Made by a program: the position numbers and the translations under genes. The notes under the pieces are model-generated. The model was not told the origin of the DNA and ran no database searches. It saw nothing but the letters and a program-made list of their open reading frames with translations. A DNA stretch of 64,000 nt from assembly GCA_947650285.1 (NCBI GenBank), contig CANTFL010001229.1, positions 1 through 64,000 of the forward strand, written 5' to 3'. Below are positions 11,444 to 23,308 of the stretch, in pieces (position 1 is the first letter of the stretch; every line of letters begins with the position of its first letter). This DNA is from Hyaloperonospora brassicae. Lineage: Eukaryota; Oomycota; Peronosporomycetes; Peronosporales; Peronosporaceae.

Positions 11444-14400
11444 GTGGAGCAAGCTCCCGGTGGCTGTACAGAAGTACAGGCTGCGCCGAAGTTCTACCAC
11501 TCGAATAAGTCGAGTGGACCGGGACATGGATGCATGCCTAGCGGGCAGCATCTTAGAAGTAAGAAACCTGTTGCCTCCAAAGGGCAACATGGAAATCCTA
11601 GGTCGACTGGAGAGTCGACCGTAGAGGATCGGTACCTGACTGTGGTTGCGCATCCACAGTCAGAAGACGTCGAGGGAATAAGTCCTCACGTACTTGAGGA
11701 AGAAATTACTCAAGAGTCACTTGCTGAAGGATTAGGCCTTCAGCAACCTGTGGAACGAAGTTCCCAGGAAGTAAACGAGACAGTGAATGCCTTGGGTAAT
11801 GACGGATCAAGCGTAGGCGCTTATACGCTTGATCTGATTGTGCCTCCGAAGTTAACTTCGGAGATAACTCAGTTGCCAACGCTAGAACCGAAACGGTTCT
11901 TGCGTGATCTGCGTAGTGGCAAAGTCAAGCAGATCGGCATACTCGTCACGGAGGATGAGTATGTGGCCGATATTCGGTCGGCAACAGTATTTGTTGAGAA
12001 CGAACGGGTTCTCAGCTGCTCATCGATGGACGAAAGTGTCCTCGATGAGAAGACTCGGATTACGCGATACACGTCTCAATCCTGGGGGTCACTTCAGGCA
12101 AATCCTTTGTATAAGTATTTGATCGAATTCAAGGATGTGTTCCCTGAATCTGTACCTTGCGAGTTGCCTAAGGACAAAGGCACTCGACACGAGATCGATC
12201 TCAGACCGGGCTCGAAGTACTGTGTCATGAAGCGTTGGCCACTGCCTCGTGAACAAGTACTAGCGGTCGGCAAGTTCTTTGCCGATCGCTTAGCAGCGGG
12301 CCATGTGAGGGAATCAACATCCCCTCACAGCTCTCCGACCTTCTGTGTGCGAAAGGCCACAGGAGGATGGCGGATAGTGCACGCGTTCAACAAGTTGAAC
12401 GCTGCAACGGTACTGGCTCAGACGCCGATACCGAGGAAGGACGTAATCATAGATGGTATGTCGAAGAGTACCATCTTTTCGTCCATGGATCTGATGGATG
12501 GGTTCTATCAGATCCTCATGCGTGAACGGGACATCCCGTTCACGGCAGTGAGTACCCCCAGCGAGATGCTGTGGGAGTGGCTAGTTATGCCACAGGGGCT
12601 GAGCAATGCCCCTGCAACATTCAATAGATGTATCACAAATCTGTTGAGACCAGTGCGAGACTTCGCACCGAGTTACTTCGACGATGTGTTCGTCCATAGC
12701 CGGGCTATGGACGGAAAGACGGACGTTGAAGTTCACAGAACTCACGTTCGTCAGGTTCTTCAACTTATGCGCAAGCAGAAGTTGTACGCAAACCTCAAGA
12801 AGTGTATATTCGCGGCTAGCGAAATAACACTTCTTGGGTACATCGTGGGTAAACACGGCGTACGCCCTGATCCCGAAAAGATCAAAGCGATCACCGACTG
12901 GCCGGTGCCAGTCGATGTCAAGGGACTAAGGAAGTTCCTTGGGCTAGCGGCGTACTTGCACAAGTACTCGCACAACTACGCCGAGATGACTGTTCATCTT
13001 CCTTGCTTGCTCAATAAAAATGTCAAGTGGTCATTGAGCGCTGAGTGCCAGCGTTCCTTTGAGGGTATCAAGCGAAGCTTGATGCAATCGCCGATCTTGG
13101 CGATTGCAGATCAGGACAGACCATTTCATGTGGTCTGTGACGCCATCGATATTGCAATCGGCTGTGCGTTAATGCAGTTCGACACAAATGGCGCGGAGCG
13201 CGTCATCTGTTATCAGTCGCGTCAGCTGCAAGCAGCTGAGCGCAATTACCCAGTGCATGACGAGGAACTCCTTGCCATGAATTATGCACTGGCTAAGTTT
13301 CGCGTCTATCTATTGGGAGATAGACCGTTCATCGTCTATACGGACCATGCGTCATTACGCACGGTCGTAAACATCCCACACCTCTCACAAAGAATGGAGA
13401 GGTGGCTGTCTTTCTTCGCGGAGTATAACTTCTCCGTGGAGTATAAACCAGGATATCTCAATGTCGTCGCTAATGCGCTCTCGCGCCGGCCCGATTTCGA
13501 GCCGGACGCACAATCCAACTGTGAGGATAAGCCCACTGTTGCGACACTGTCAGTCAGTGTCTCGTTGTCATTCTTACTTGACGACGTACGAAAATCATAC
13601 GCGGAAGATAATGATCTTCTGGGATTGATGGATCATCTGGTGAATCCATTCAGTAAATCCATGAGGGATTTACCAGCTTTGTACCGATCCTCATCGGATC
13701 GGTACAGTACGCGCAACGGATTGCTGTACTATACAGCTGTTGCCGACGACACGCCTCGTGTCGTCGTACCCGCTCATCATGATTTGCGTTTACGCATCAT
13801 GTATGAGTGTCACGATGCCCCAACAGGCGGCCATCGTGGTAGAGAAAAGACTTACCTCACGGTAAGTCGTGACTTTTACTGGCCACGCCAGTATCAGTTT
13901 GTCCGCAAGTACATACGTGATTGCGAGGTTTGTCAACGGTTGAAGCCTAGTCCTCCATCCCGTGCGCCACTGCATCCTCTAACTGTCCCGGCAGAGTGCT
14001 GGCAGTCCGTTTCAATGGACTTCGTCTTCGATTTTCCCGAAGACGCTCACAAGAATAATGGTATTCTTGTGTTTGTTGACCGGTTCAGCAAGATGGTGCA
14101 TCTTGCTGCTGTCCCTGAGTCGATCAAGGCTCAAGGTTGTGCTCGTGTCTTTCTCGACACGGTCTTTAGACTCCACGGGTTACCCCGTGAACTCGTATCC
14201 GACCGTGAACCTCGGTTCGCGGCGGCGTTTTGGCAAACCGTGTTCCGTTCTCTTGGAACACGATTGAAGATGTCCACTTCCGACCATCCCGAAACAGATG
14301 GTCAGACGGAACGTGTGAACCGTGACCTCGAAGAATCCCTTCGAGGATATGTCCACTCGTTTTCGAGTTGGAGCTAATTCTTTCCAATGGTGGAATTCGC

Positions 14401-15728
14401 CATCAATAATTCGGTGCATACTTCAACACAGCACACACCGTTTTACGTGAATGGCTTACGCCATCCACGTGTGCCCGCCCTTCTAAAGTATGACTCTTGG
14501 ATAAGGGGGGAGGGACTCGCTCGAGCAAAAACCGTTTTGGCTCTTGCTCATCACGTGTCGACGCTAACGTCGTCACGTATGATGCCGATGTCGATCAGGT
14601 CGACATCGATGAAGCACACCACCGCAATAATAGCGACAACGCTATTATTGGCTCGGATGATGATGACGATGCTGGTATGTTCAGCATCGTCAGCGATTAT
14701 TCCAGCGAGGAAGAAGACAACCTCGCTGAAGAAGAGAAGAACCTCTTAGCAGTGCGCACGAAGCGCACTGAAAGAAAAAAGAACGAGTCAATAGATAACT
14801 TCCTGCTGACTCGAGAGGCGGTAGTCCGTTTCGTTCAGGACTCCATCGCAAATGCGGTGGACCGCCAGAAACGGAACGCAGACAAGAATGGAAGAGCAAA
14901 TGTTCCTTCATTTAATGTTAACGACCTAGTACTACTGTCTACGGTAAACTTAACTGGACATGCAGTCACTAGTGTCGGCAGTAGTAAACTACTGCCGAAG
15001 TACATTGTGCCATTCCGAGTGTTGCATCGCAAGGGCAATGCATACACGATCGAATTGCCACGTGGGATGCGCACGCATCCTACGTTTTACGTGGGGAGGC
15101 TCAGGCCGTACTGTCAGTACGAGCCTTCTTCTTCCGATGAAGATAGCCCCCACGTTCAAGAACATCCATTAAGTTCTTGCGTTCGCGCTCCAGACGATCC
15201 GTCTGGTCGCGCAGATATGATACCTCGGAACTCAACTGAGATATGTCCCCGCGAGCTGTCGCCAGCTCGCCGAAAAGGAGCAGACATCCCGCTCGACCTG
15301 AAGCTGCGCTGTGGCGTAATCGGCGCGATCCCTCGCCCGATCAGCCTCGTGATCCTTGCGGTTCTTCCGCACGGTATCAGTCAAAGCGTAGCGCCGGTCG
15401 CTATCGTGCTTCAAGTCATCGCGCAACTCATCGATTGCGCCATCCATCTCGTAAGGGTCGAGATGGTGAGCAGAATCATCTGGAGGAGGTCTTTCCTCCT
15501 CCGCCACATCCTTTGGTGGACTCACACTGTGGTCAACGCTTTCTAGTGGAGCGTATCTTGAACCACCGTGACGATTCAGGATCAAGGACGAGCTACCTCG
15601 TCCAGTGGCGGGGATATCCACCCTCTTGGAAAAGCTGGGAGCCTCGATCTCAGCTGTTGATGGATGTTGAAGGTCTCGTCTTCCAGTATGACGAGACCAA
15701 TCCGATGAGGCTTCGGGCCCATCGGTAA
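11444..15728 (+). pseudogene. gypsy-1A pol: RT, RNase H, integrase, chromodomain (broken)
   Basis: The longest open part (11444-14377, 977 residues) has the RT with YFDD at 12674-12685 (near residue 411), RNase H (VCDAIDIAIGCAL, YTDHASL), the HHCC zinc region of integrase at about 13775-13940 and the D,D-35-E core with the TDGQTERVN block. A TAA at 14375 interrupts the integrase. The protein continues at 14387, changes frame near 14500, and changes again near 15250. The chromodomain at about 15535-15665 (FLVERIL, YLVQWRGYP, SWEP) marks it as a chromovirus; such domains steer integration to modified histones. The region 13946-15973 is missing from the right copy. Confidence 0.9.
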
Positions 15729-15783
15729 ACACGCGCTTTTGGCGCTTGTAGAAGGATTGCAAGTTTGCAATCGCGTCACGCAT

Positions 15784-16709
15784 CTCCTCCGAGATGTGTG
15801 CCCTTCCCCAGGGCGAACTTAGGGAATGAACATCCCTATGTGCACGCTGCGAGTTGTCAACACAACTCGCACAAGGGTCTCCCTATGTGAGGCATGCAAT
15901 GTAGCCTCACTCGACAAACAGTGCAACCGGTATCTGGCACCGGTTGGCGTTCGCTTTTCGAACCTGAGGCGTGTCGCCTCAAGCTTCTTGAGCCACCCTT
16001 CTCGTCCAAAATTCTTTACGTTTTGGACGAACGCGTTCCACGAAGCCGAAAGCGAGTTTTTGTCACGCTTTTGGTTGCCGTTATACCATCGATGTCTAAG
16101 GAAGACATCGAGATAAAATTCTTCCTCGGCGCGAAAGTTGCTCGCGCTGGGATCCAAGCCGTGAAGCTCAGTCGCATCGAATAAGGGTATTCGATGGTGT
16201 TGGCTTGTCTCGTGAGACAAGCCATTGATGAGCCGTTCAGGCAACCTCCACGGCTTCAGCTCATCACGCTTCACAGTGGTGCTCTTGTCGGTACCATGGT
16301 TGTCAGTATGAAGATGGGTTGCACCATCGTCAAGTCGCTCGTGCGAAGGAGCACGAGCTAATTGCGGTGATGAGCAAACATACTCATCACCAGATTCGTC
16401 ATCACTGCCGAACAGACTGTGATGCAACTCACGAGTCCGTTCGTTCGACAGTGGCCTTGGCAAACACTGAGGCGTCGCCGGTGACCGAGACGCCTCTGCA
16501 GCATTGCCCGAGTCAGACACGTCTGACTCGCCGGAGTAGATGACCTCAATGTAGGGGTCATCATGCGCACGCGGTGCTGTACTGCATGCACCTGCAGCAC
16601 CTGTTGCTGCAGGCGAAGAACGAGCAGCAGACGACGAATCGTCTGCCGCAGAAGTTGGCACAGGCACAGACTCTGTGTGCCTTTAGTCACCCCGCATAGA
16701 CATGTTAAC
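15784..16709 (-). pseudogene. Antisense ORF of gypsy-1A (aORF-1, left copy)
   Basis: This frame lies opposite to gag-pol between the chromodomain and the 3' LTR. It is open from 16667 to 15819 (282 codons) but has no ATG there; an in-frame TAA follows the MSMRGD start used by the right copy. The protein is acidic and Ser/Ala/Asp-rich at its N-terminus, then basic with a motif around LRHRWYNGNQKR. In a second frame, 15783-15232, a hydrophilic likely coiled-coil stretch runs antisense to the chromodomain. No family is recognised. It could be an antisense regulator, a captured gene or chance; its presence in two gypsy families argues against chance. Confidence 0.6.
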
Positions 16710-16820
16710 TATGCGGGGTCAGGTTGAGTTATGAACGGAACTGACCCAACACCTGCTCCCTGTCTTAATGGCGCCCAACGGGTGGCCGCCATATATGTCG
16801 ATGGTTACACATTGACTATC

Positions 16821-16834
16821 AGTTATGGGGGTGA
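16821..16834 (+). other. Polypurine tract of gypsy-1A
   Basis: AGTTATGGGGGTGA lies immediately before the 3' LTR, as expected for the plus-strand primer site. Confidence 0.6.
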
Positions 16835-17095
16835 TGTAACGGGGCAGCCCGTTACATGGAAATTGTCATTTGAGTGATAATGACAATAAGGTATATGAAG
16901 TGAATATTCTTTGAACAATATCATCAGTAATGGTGATATTGGTGAAGCGACCAAAGGGTCTGCTCATTGGTTGATATCTTGATGATACCAACCCACCAAT
17001 CGCCGCAGGACGCGCGCAATGAGTAGTAATGAGACGTCACCATACACTCAGTTATATAAACATAATTAAGTCAGGTTAGACAAAGAGACAGTAGC
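16835..17095 (+). repeat. Truncated 3' LTR of gypsy-1A
   Basis: It begins with the same TGTAACGGGGCAGCCCGTTACA palindrome as the 5' LTR. It is cut after about 261 of 393 bp, exactly where the inverted LTR of gypsy-1B starts. Several substitutions separate it from the 5' LTR. Confidence 0.9.
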
Positions 17096-17486
17096 TGTAA
17101 CAAGGGAATACCCTGCGTGAACTTGACGCAAGGGCTTGGGTGCTCCGACAGACGTACACGAGGCAAACGAGGAAGCGTAGAATAAGATAAAAATAAAACT
17201 GTTATATTAGTATAATTGAGTCTTTTGTCCACTGTCTCTTTCTTTGACTTGACTTAATTATACTATTCTAACTGAGTGTATGGTGACGTCTCGTCACCAC
17301 TCATTGCGCGCGTCTTGCGGCTATCGGTGGGTTGATATCATCACGATATCAACCAATGAACAGACTCTTTGGTCGACCCTTCAATATCACCACATCGGTG
17401 ATATTGTTCAAAGAATATTCACTTATTATTCCTTATTGTCATTGCTTCTTTAGAATGACTTTCATGTAACGGGCTGCTTCGTTACA
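17096..17486 (-). repeat. 3' LTR of gypsy-1B
   Basis: A full-length LTR (391 bp) in inverse orientation, starting TGTAAC and ending GTTACA on the plus strand. Its outward end abuts the truncated LTR of gypsy-1A at 17095. That junction is the centre of the palindrome. Confidence 0.9.
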
Positions 17487-17615
17487 TCACCCCCTAACTA
17501 TTAGTCACCGTGCGACAATAGAAAATATGGAGGCAACCCGTTGGCCACCATTGGGACAGGGAGCAGGTGTTGGGTCAGTTCCGTTCATAACTCAACCTGA
17601 CCCCGCATAGTTAAC

Positions 17616-18346
17616 ATGTCTATGCGGGGTGACTCAAGACACGCACAGCCCGGTGCTGTGCCGGCCTCTGCGGCAGACGATTCGTCGACTGCTGCTCGTT
17701 CTCCGCCTGCAGCAACAGGTGCTGCAGGTGCACGCAGTACAGCACCGCGTGCGCATGATGACCCCGACATTGAGGTCATCTACTCCGGCGAGTCAGACGT
17801 GTCTGACTCGGGCAATGCTGCAGAGGCGTCTCGGTCACCGGCGACGCCTCAGTGTTTGCCAAGGCCACTGCCGAACGAACGGACTCGTGAGTTGCATCAC
17901 AGTCTGTTCGGCAGTGATGACGAATCTGATGATGAGTATGTTTGCTCATCACCGCAATCAGCTCGTGCTCCTTCGCACGAGCGACTTGACGGTGGTGCAA
18001 CCCATCGTCATACTGACAACCGTGGTACCGACAAGGGCACCACTGTGAAGCGTGATGAGCCGAAGCCGTGGCGGTTGCCTGAACGGCTCATCAATAGCTT
18101 GTCCCACGAGACAAGCCAACACCATCGAATACCCTTATTCGATGCGACTGAGCTTCACGGCTTGACTCCCAGCGCGAGCAACTTTCGCGCTAAAGAAGAT
18201 TTTTATCTCGATGTCTTCCTTAGACATAGATGGTACAACGGCAACCAAAAGCGTGACAAAAACTCGCTTTCGGCTTCGTAAAAACGCGTTCGTCCAAAAC
18301 GTAAAGAATTTTGGACGAGAATGGTGGCTCAAGAAGCTTGAGGCGA
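17616..18346 (+). pseudogene. Antisense ORF of gypsy-1B (aORF-1, right copy)
   Basis: This frame opens with an ATG 130 bp inside the LTR and runs antisense to the element for 221 codons (17616-18281). A frame change ends it where the left copy reads on (near FVQNVKNFG). The reading resumes in another frame until the deletion joint at 18346/18347. About 16 of some 210 residues differ from the left copy. The N-terminus is Ala/Ser/Asp-rich and likely disordered. Function unknown. Confidence 0.6.
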
Positions 18347-20848
18347 CTTCAACCGTTGACAAACCTCGCAATCACGTATGTACTTGCGGACAAACTGATA
18401 CTGGCGTGGCCAGTAAAAGTCACGACTTACCGTGAGGTAAGTCTTTTCTCTACCACGATGGCCGCCTGTTGGGGCATCGTGACACTCATACATGATGCGT
18501 AAACGCAAATCATGATGAGCGGGTACGACGACACGAGGCGTGTCGTCGGCAACAGCTGTATAGTACAGCAATCCGTTGCGCGTACTGTACCGATCCGATG
18601 AGGATCGGTACAAAGCTGGTAAATCCCTCATGGATTTACTGAATGGATTCACCAGATGATCCATCAATCCCAGAAGATCATTATCTTCCGCGTATGATTT
18701 TCGTACGTCGTCAAGTAAGAATGACAACGAGACACTGACTGACAGTGTCGCAACAGTGGGCTTATCCTCACAGTTGGATTGTGCGTCCGGCTCGAAATCG
18801 GGCCGGCGCGAGAGCGCATTAGCGACGACATTGAGATATCCTGGTTTATACTCCACGGAGAAGTTATACTCCGCGAAGAAAGACAGCCACCTCTCCATTC
18901 TTTGTGAGAGGTGTGGGATGTTTACGACCGTGCGTAATGACGCATGGTCCGTATAGACGATGAACGGTCTATCTCCCAATAGATAGACGCGAAACTTAGC
19001 CAGTGCATAATTCATGGCAAGGAGTTCCTCGTCATGCACTGGGTAATTGCGCTCAGCTGCTTGCAGCTGACGCGACTGATAACAGATGACGCGCTCCGCG
19101 CCATTTGTGTCGAACTGCATTAACGCACAGCCGATTGCAATATCGATGGCGTCACAGACCACATGAAATGGTCTGTCCTGATCTGCAATCGCCAAGATCG
19201 GCGATTGCATCAAGCTTCGCTTGATACCCTCAAAGGAACGCTGGCACTCAGCGCTCAATGACCACTTGACATTTTTATTGAGCAAGCAAGGAAGATGAAC
19301 AGTCATCTCGGCGTAGTTGTGCGAGTACTTGTGCAAGTACGCCGCTAGCCCAAGGAACTTCCTTAGTCCCTTGACATCGACTGGCACCGGCCAGTCGGTG
19401 ATCTCCTTGATCTTTTCGGGATCAGGGCGTACGCCGTGTTTACCCACGATGTACCCAAGAAGTGTTATTTCGCTAGCCGCGAATATACACTTCTTGAGGT
19501 TTGCGTACAACTTCTGCTTGCGCATAAGTTGAAGAACCTGACGAACGTGAGTTCTGTGAACTTCAACGTCCGTCTTTCCGTCCATAGCCCGGCTATGGAC
19601 GAACACATCGTCGAAGTAACTCGGTGCGAAGTCTCGCACTGGTCTCAACAGATTTGTGATACATCTATTGAATGTTGCAGGGGCATTGCTCAGCCCCTGT
19701 GGCATAACTAGCCACTCCCACAGCATCTCGCTGGGGGTACTCACTGCCGTGAACGGGATGTCCCGTTCACGCATGAGGATCTGATAGAACCCATCCATCA
19801 GATCCATGGACGAAAAGATGGTACTCTTCGACATACCATCTATGATTACGTCCTTCCTCGGTATCGGCGTCTGAGCCAGTACCGTTGCAGCGTTCAACTT
19901 GTTGAACGCGTGCACTATCCGCCATCCTCCTGTGGCCTTTCGCACACAGAAGGTCGGAGAGCTGTGAGGGGATGTTGATTCCCTCACATGGCCCGCTGCT
20001 AAGCGATCGGCAAAGAACTTGCCGACCGCTAGTACTTGTTCACGAGGCAGTGGCCAACGCTTCATGACACAGTACTTCGAGCCCGGTCTGAGATCGATCT
20101 CGTGTCGAGTGCCTTTGTCCTTAGGCAACTCGCAAGGTACAGATTCAGGGAACACATCCTTGAATTCGATCAAATACTTATACAAAGGATTTGCCTGAAG
20201 TGACCCCCAGGATTGAGACGTGTATCGCGTAATCCGAGTCTTCTCATCGAGGACACTTTCGTCCATCGATGAGCAGCTGAGAACCCGTTCGTTCTCAACA
20301 AATACTGTTGCCGACCGAATATCGGCCACATACTCATCCTCCGTGACGAGTATGCCGATCTGCTTGACTTTGCCACTACGCAGATCACGCAAGAACCGTT
20401 TCGGTTCTAGCGTTGGCAACTGAGTTATCTCCGAAGTTAACTTCGGAGGCACAATCAGATCAAGCGTATAAGCGCCTACGCTTGATCCGTCATTACCCAA
20501 GGCATTCACTGTCTCGTTTACTTCCTGGGAACTTCGTTCCACAGGTTGCTGAAGGCCTAATCCTTCAGCAAGTGACTCTTGAGTAATTTCTTCCTCAAGT
20601 ACGTGAGGACTTATTCCCTCGACGTCTTCTGACTGTGGATGCGCAACCACAGTCAGGTACCGATCCTCTACGGTCGACTCTCCAGTCGACCTAGGATTTC
20701 CATGTTGCCTTTTGGAGGCAACAGGTTTCTTACTTCTAAGATGCTGCCCGCTAGGCATGCATCCATGTCCCGGTCCACTCGACTTATTCGAGTGGTAGAA
20801 CTTCGGCGCAGCCTGTACTTCTGTACAGCCACCGGGAGCTTGCTCCAC
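18347..20848 (-). pseudogene. gypsy-1B pol: RT, RNase H, start of integrase (truncated)
   Basis: This matches the left pol from its start through RT, RNase H and the HHCC zinc finger of integrase. It is then cut at 18347, where the frame runs into antisense-ORF sequence. The D,D-E catalytic core and chromodomain are absent. It differs from the left copy at few residues, for example Lys-Glu for Lys-Ala before TDWPVP near 19410. Confidence 0.9.
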
Positions 20849-20944
20849 AGTGTAGTGATCAACTACACTGTGATCTTGTTCATTCGTGCGAACGACCGAA
20901 CCACAAGTGAGGCCATCGCACTCACTCGCAGAACACCCACACGC

Positions 20945-21436
20945 TTATGGACGCTCCGTGACGTTCATCAGATGGCCATCTGATGAACAAGTGGCAGGCA
21001 TCTTCACGGATCGATGCTGCCGGATCACTCTTGGCTCGTACCTTCTGATCCAAGGTAATCCCAGGACAACATCAAATTTGTCATCCAGATCCAGTACGAT
21101 GAAGCCATCATCGTACTGTTCGCCCTCTAGCGTGTAGTGGATTCCTACTACACGTTTCTCAACTGTAATCGATGCGCCTGTTGCAAGGCGCACCGTCATT
21201 CTCGTGAGAGGTTGTCGCGCTCCACAAAGTTGATACTTCCAGCCTTTAGTGACTGGCGACGAACAAAGTTGTTCGACGCCCCACAGTCTACTAGGGCACG
21301 AAGCGACAAATCATTTGTCGCTTCCAACTTCAAGGTGATGAGCGAAACGTCATCACCAGGTGCAGAGACACACAATGATTGTGTATCTGGAGCAACTTTC
21401 GTCAAGATATTTGCAAATTCTCTTGAGGTTGCTGGA
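20945..21436 (-). pseudogene. gypsy-1B protease (broken)
   Basis: Mirror of the left protease with the same two-frame structure, the same D-C-G-A active-site variant (Asp codon near 21286-21288) and the same terminal stop. The breaks therefore predate the recent homogenisation, or were spread by it. Confidence 0.75.
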
Positions 21437-22609
21437 TCAGTAGGGCGATCCGCCCCTACTGACCCCGACCATTTTTTGATGGTCCGTCTCCCTATGCGGC
21501 TTCGCAACAGCGCTGGACCCACGCCCATTGCCCTTCTTGGCGAATGGTCGTCTATTTCGCTCAGTACTGTTTGGTACTGGGCTTGGGGCACTACACTCAT
21601 GTGCGAACTGCCCAAACTTCTGACAGCGATTGCACTTCAGCAACCGCTTGTTGTTTGAAGAGCGAGGTCTCTCGCTCTCAACATAGCAGAGGTTCATTGG
21701 TTCTTGACCTCCGATCTCTTGTCGTCTTGGTGGACGATAAGAGTTTGAGCTAGCATGAGCCTGTCTCATGCTAAAGTCTTTCTGTTCCGCGGCTGATATC
21801 GCTTCTTCAAGCATATTCAATTCAAGGCGGAACAGGTGGCTCCTGACGGGCCCTTCTGCGAGCCCTTGCATGAACACCGTAATCAACGTGTGTTCACGAA
21901 CTGGGTTAGCAGTTATACTACTCGCGAGGAGTCGTTTATGTTGTGCGTAAGCGTGCACACCACGCTTACCCTGCTTGAATTTCAGGAGCTCAGAACGCGC
22001 CCTGAACTCAGCTCGTGGCGGCTCAAACTGGTGTCTGAGCCGGGACTTGAAGTCATCTAGCGACCTAAACACATTTGGGTCGCTACTATCGAGCCCCAGA
22101 GGCTAAGTTTTGGCACGCCCTGCCAAGTGGGTCTGAGCAAATGTGAGTTTCATTTGCTCATCTTCGACGCGACGAGCCCTTAAGGCTCTGTCGAGCTCGA
22201 CAAATCACAGTAACAGGGAGTCCTCCGGGACTCCACTGTACTTGGAGATGTCAACCTTCATGACCTCGGGACGACGCGCATGTGCCGTCCCGCCCACAGC
22301 AGCATGGAATTGCTGCTGTCTCAACAGCTCTGTCTGTTGAGCACCGAGTTCTCTCAACTGCTCGGCCTGTTGAGAGCCTTGCTGGTGAAGTAAGGCTACT
22401 TTCTCCCTTTCGGTGACAAGTTCATGTTGAATGAACTTGGCGATAGCGGCATGTTGTTGGTCTCTGTCTAGAGACTGCGACCTGGCGCTAATGGCGAACT
22501 CGCCTACGTTAGAACTCATTCGTTCTACCGCACCCCATTCGATGTCACTCAAATGGGTAAACCCTTCACGCGTGGCGTATAAGGTCTCTTCATCATCCAA
22601 CATGTTCAT
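21437..22609 (-). pseudogene. gypsy-1B gag (broken)
   Basis: Mirror of the left gag, with the same TGA (22205-22207) and TAG (22103-22105) stops and the same CCHC knuckle near 21593-21634. Sharing both nonsense codons shows that the copies were dead before they were last homogenised. Confidence 0.85.
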
Positions 22610-22653
22610 GTTGGATGTTGTGGTCCTTGGAAGGACTACGAAGTGCTACCAGG

Positions 22654-23046
22654 TGTAACGGGGCACACCCTTGCGTGAACTTAACGCAAGGGCTTGGGTG
22701 CCCCGACAGACGTACACGAGGCAAACGAGGAAGCGTAGAATAAGGAAAACGTAAAACTGTTATATTAATAAAATTAAGTCTTTTTGCTACTGTCTCTCTC
22801 TTTGACTTAACTTAATTATACTATTCTAACTGAGTGTATGGTGACGTCTCGTCACCACTCATTGCGCGCGTCTTGTGGCGATTGGTGGGTTGATATCATC
22901 ACGATATCAACCAATGAGCAGACCCTTTGGTCGCTTCACCAATATCACCATTATCGGTGATATTTTTCAAAGAATATTCACTTAATATTCTTTGTTGTCA
23001 CTTTCTTTTGAAGTGACACTTCCATGTAACGGGCTGCCCCGTTACA
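22654..23046 (-). repeat. 5' LTR of gypsy-1B
   Basis: A 393-bp LTR, the mirror of 9246-9638. It is nearly identical except for a cluster of about eight substitutions at 22765-22812. In that interval the left 5' LTR agrees with the inner LTR at 17190-17240 instead. Confidence 0.9.
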
Positions 23047-23308
23047 GATACAGTAGTCCAAGGGGCGGTATTGCACGTCTACCTGGACTTATTTACTCTT
23101 GAGCCATGGGATTTCCCAGTTGCTCCTGAGATCCGTCACGAGAGTTTAGTAAGTGACTACGTATTTCACTTATTCTGCACCATGAAATATGAAGTCCTTT
23201 AACCATTTTAGGAGGGCGGTTGTAACCCGTAGCAAAAAAAGGGTGTGCTCCTAGCAAAAGTGGGGTGTGCCACTGGTCGTGGCCTAAAAAATAACCAAAT
23301 AGTATCAC

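Larger units (their letters stand above)
386..13945 (+). repeat. Left arm of large inverted duplication (near-identical part)
   Basis: Position x on this arm pairs with about 32292 minus x on the right arm, from 13945/18347 outward to the transporter. A 3-bp indel near 1503 shifts the outermost part. Only scattered substitutions are visible, for example five in the 4.1-kb transporter. The arm contains the transporter, a small element with inverted ends, and the 5' two thirds of a gypsy element. Confidence 0.93.
9246..17095 (+). mobile_element. Ty3/gypsy chromovirus, gypsy-1A (degenerate)
   Basis: The order is 5' LTR, primer-binding site, gag, protease, RT, RNase H, integrase, chromodomain, antisense ORF, polypurine tract and a 3' LTR cut short. 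The 3' LTR stops at 17095, where an inverted LTR of a second copy begins. Pol contains nonsense codons and frame changes, so the element cannot act on its own. The 5' and 3' LTRs differ strongly (roughly one site in eight over the first 120 bp), meaning an old insertion or a composite. Its sequence is packed with short perfect hairpins. Confidence 0.93.
17096..23046 (-). mobile_element. Ty3/gypsy chromovirus, gypsy-1B (degenerate, deleted)
   Basis: This is a second gypsy-1 copy in opposite orientation. From 18347 outward it is nearly identical to gypsy-1A, sharing its stops and frame changes. From 18346 inward it differs from 1A by roughly 5%. It lacks about 2.03 kb that corresponds to 13946-15973 of 1A, so the integrase core and chromodomain are gone. 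It cannot be active. Confidence 0.92.
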
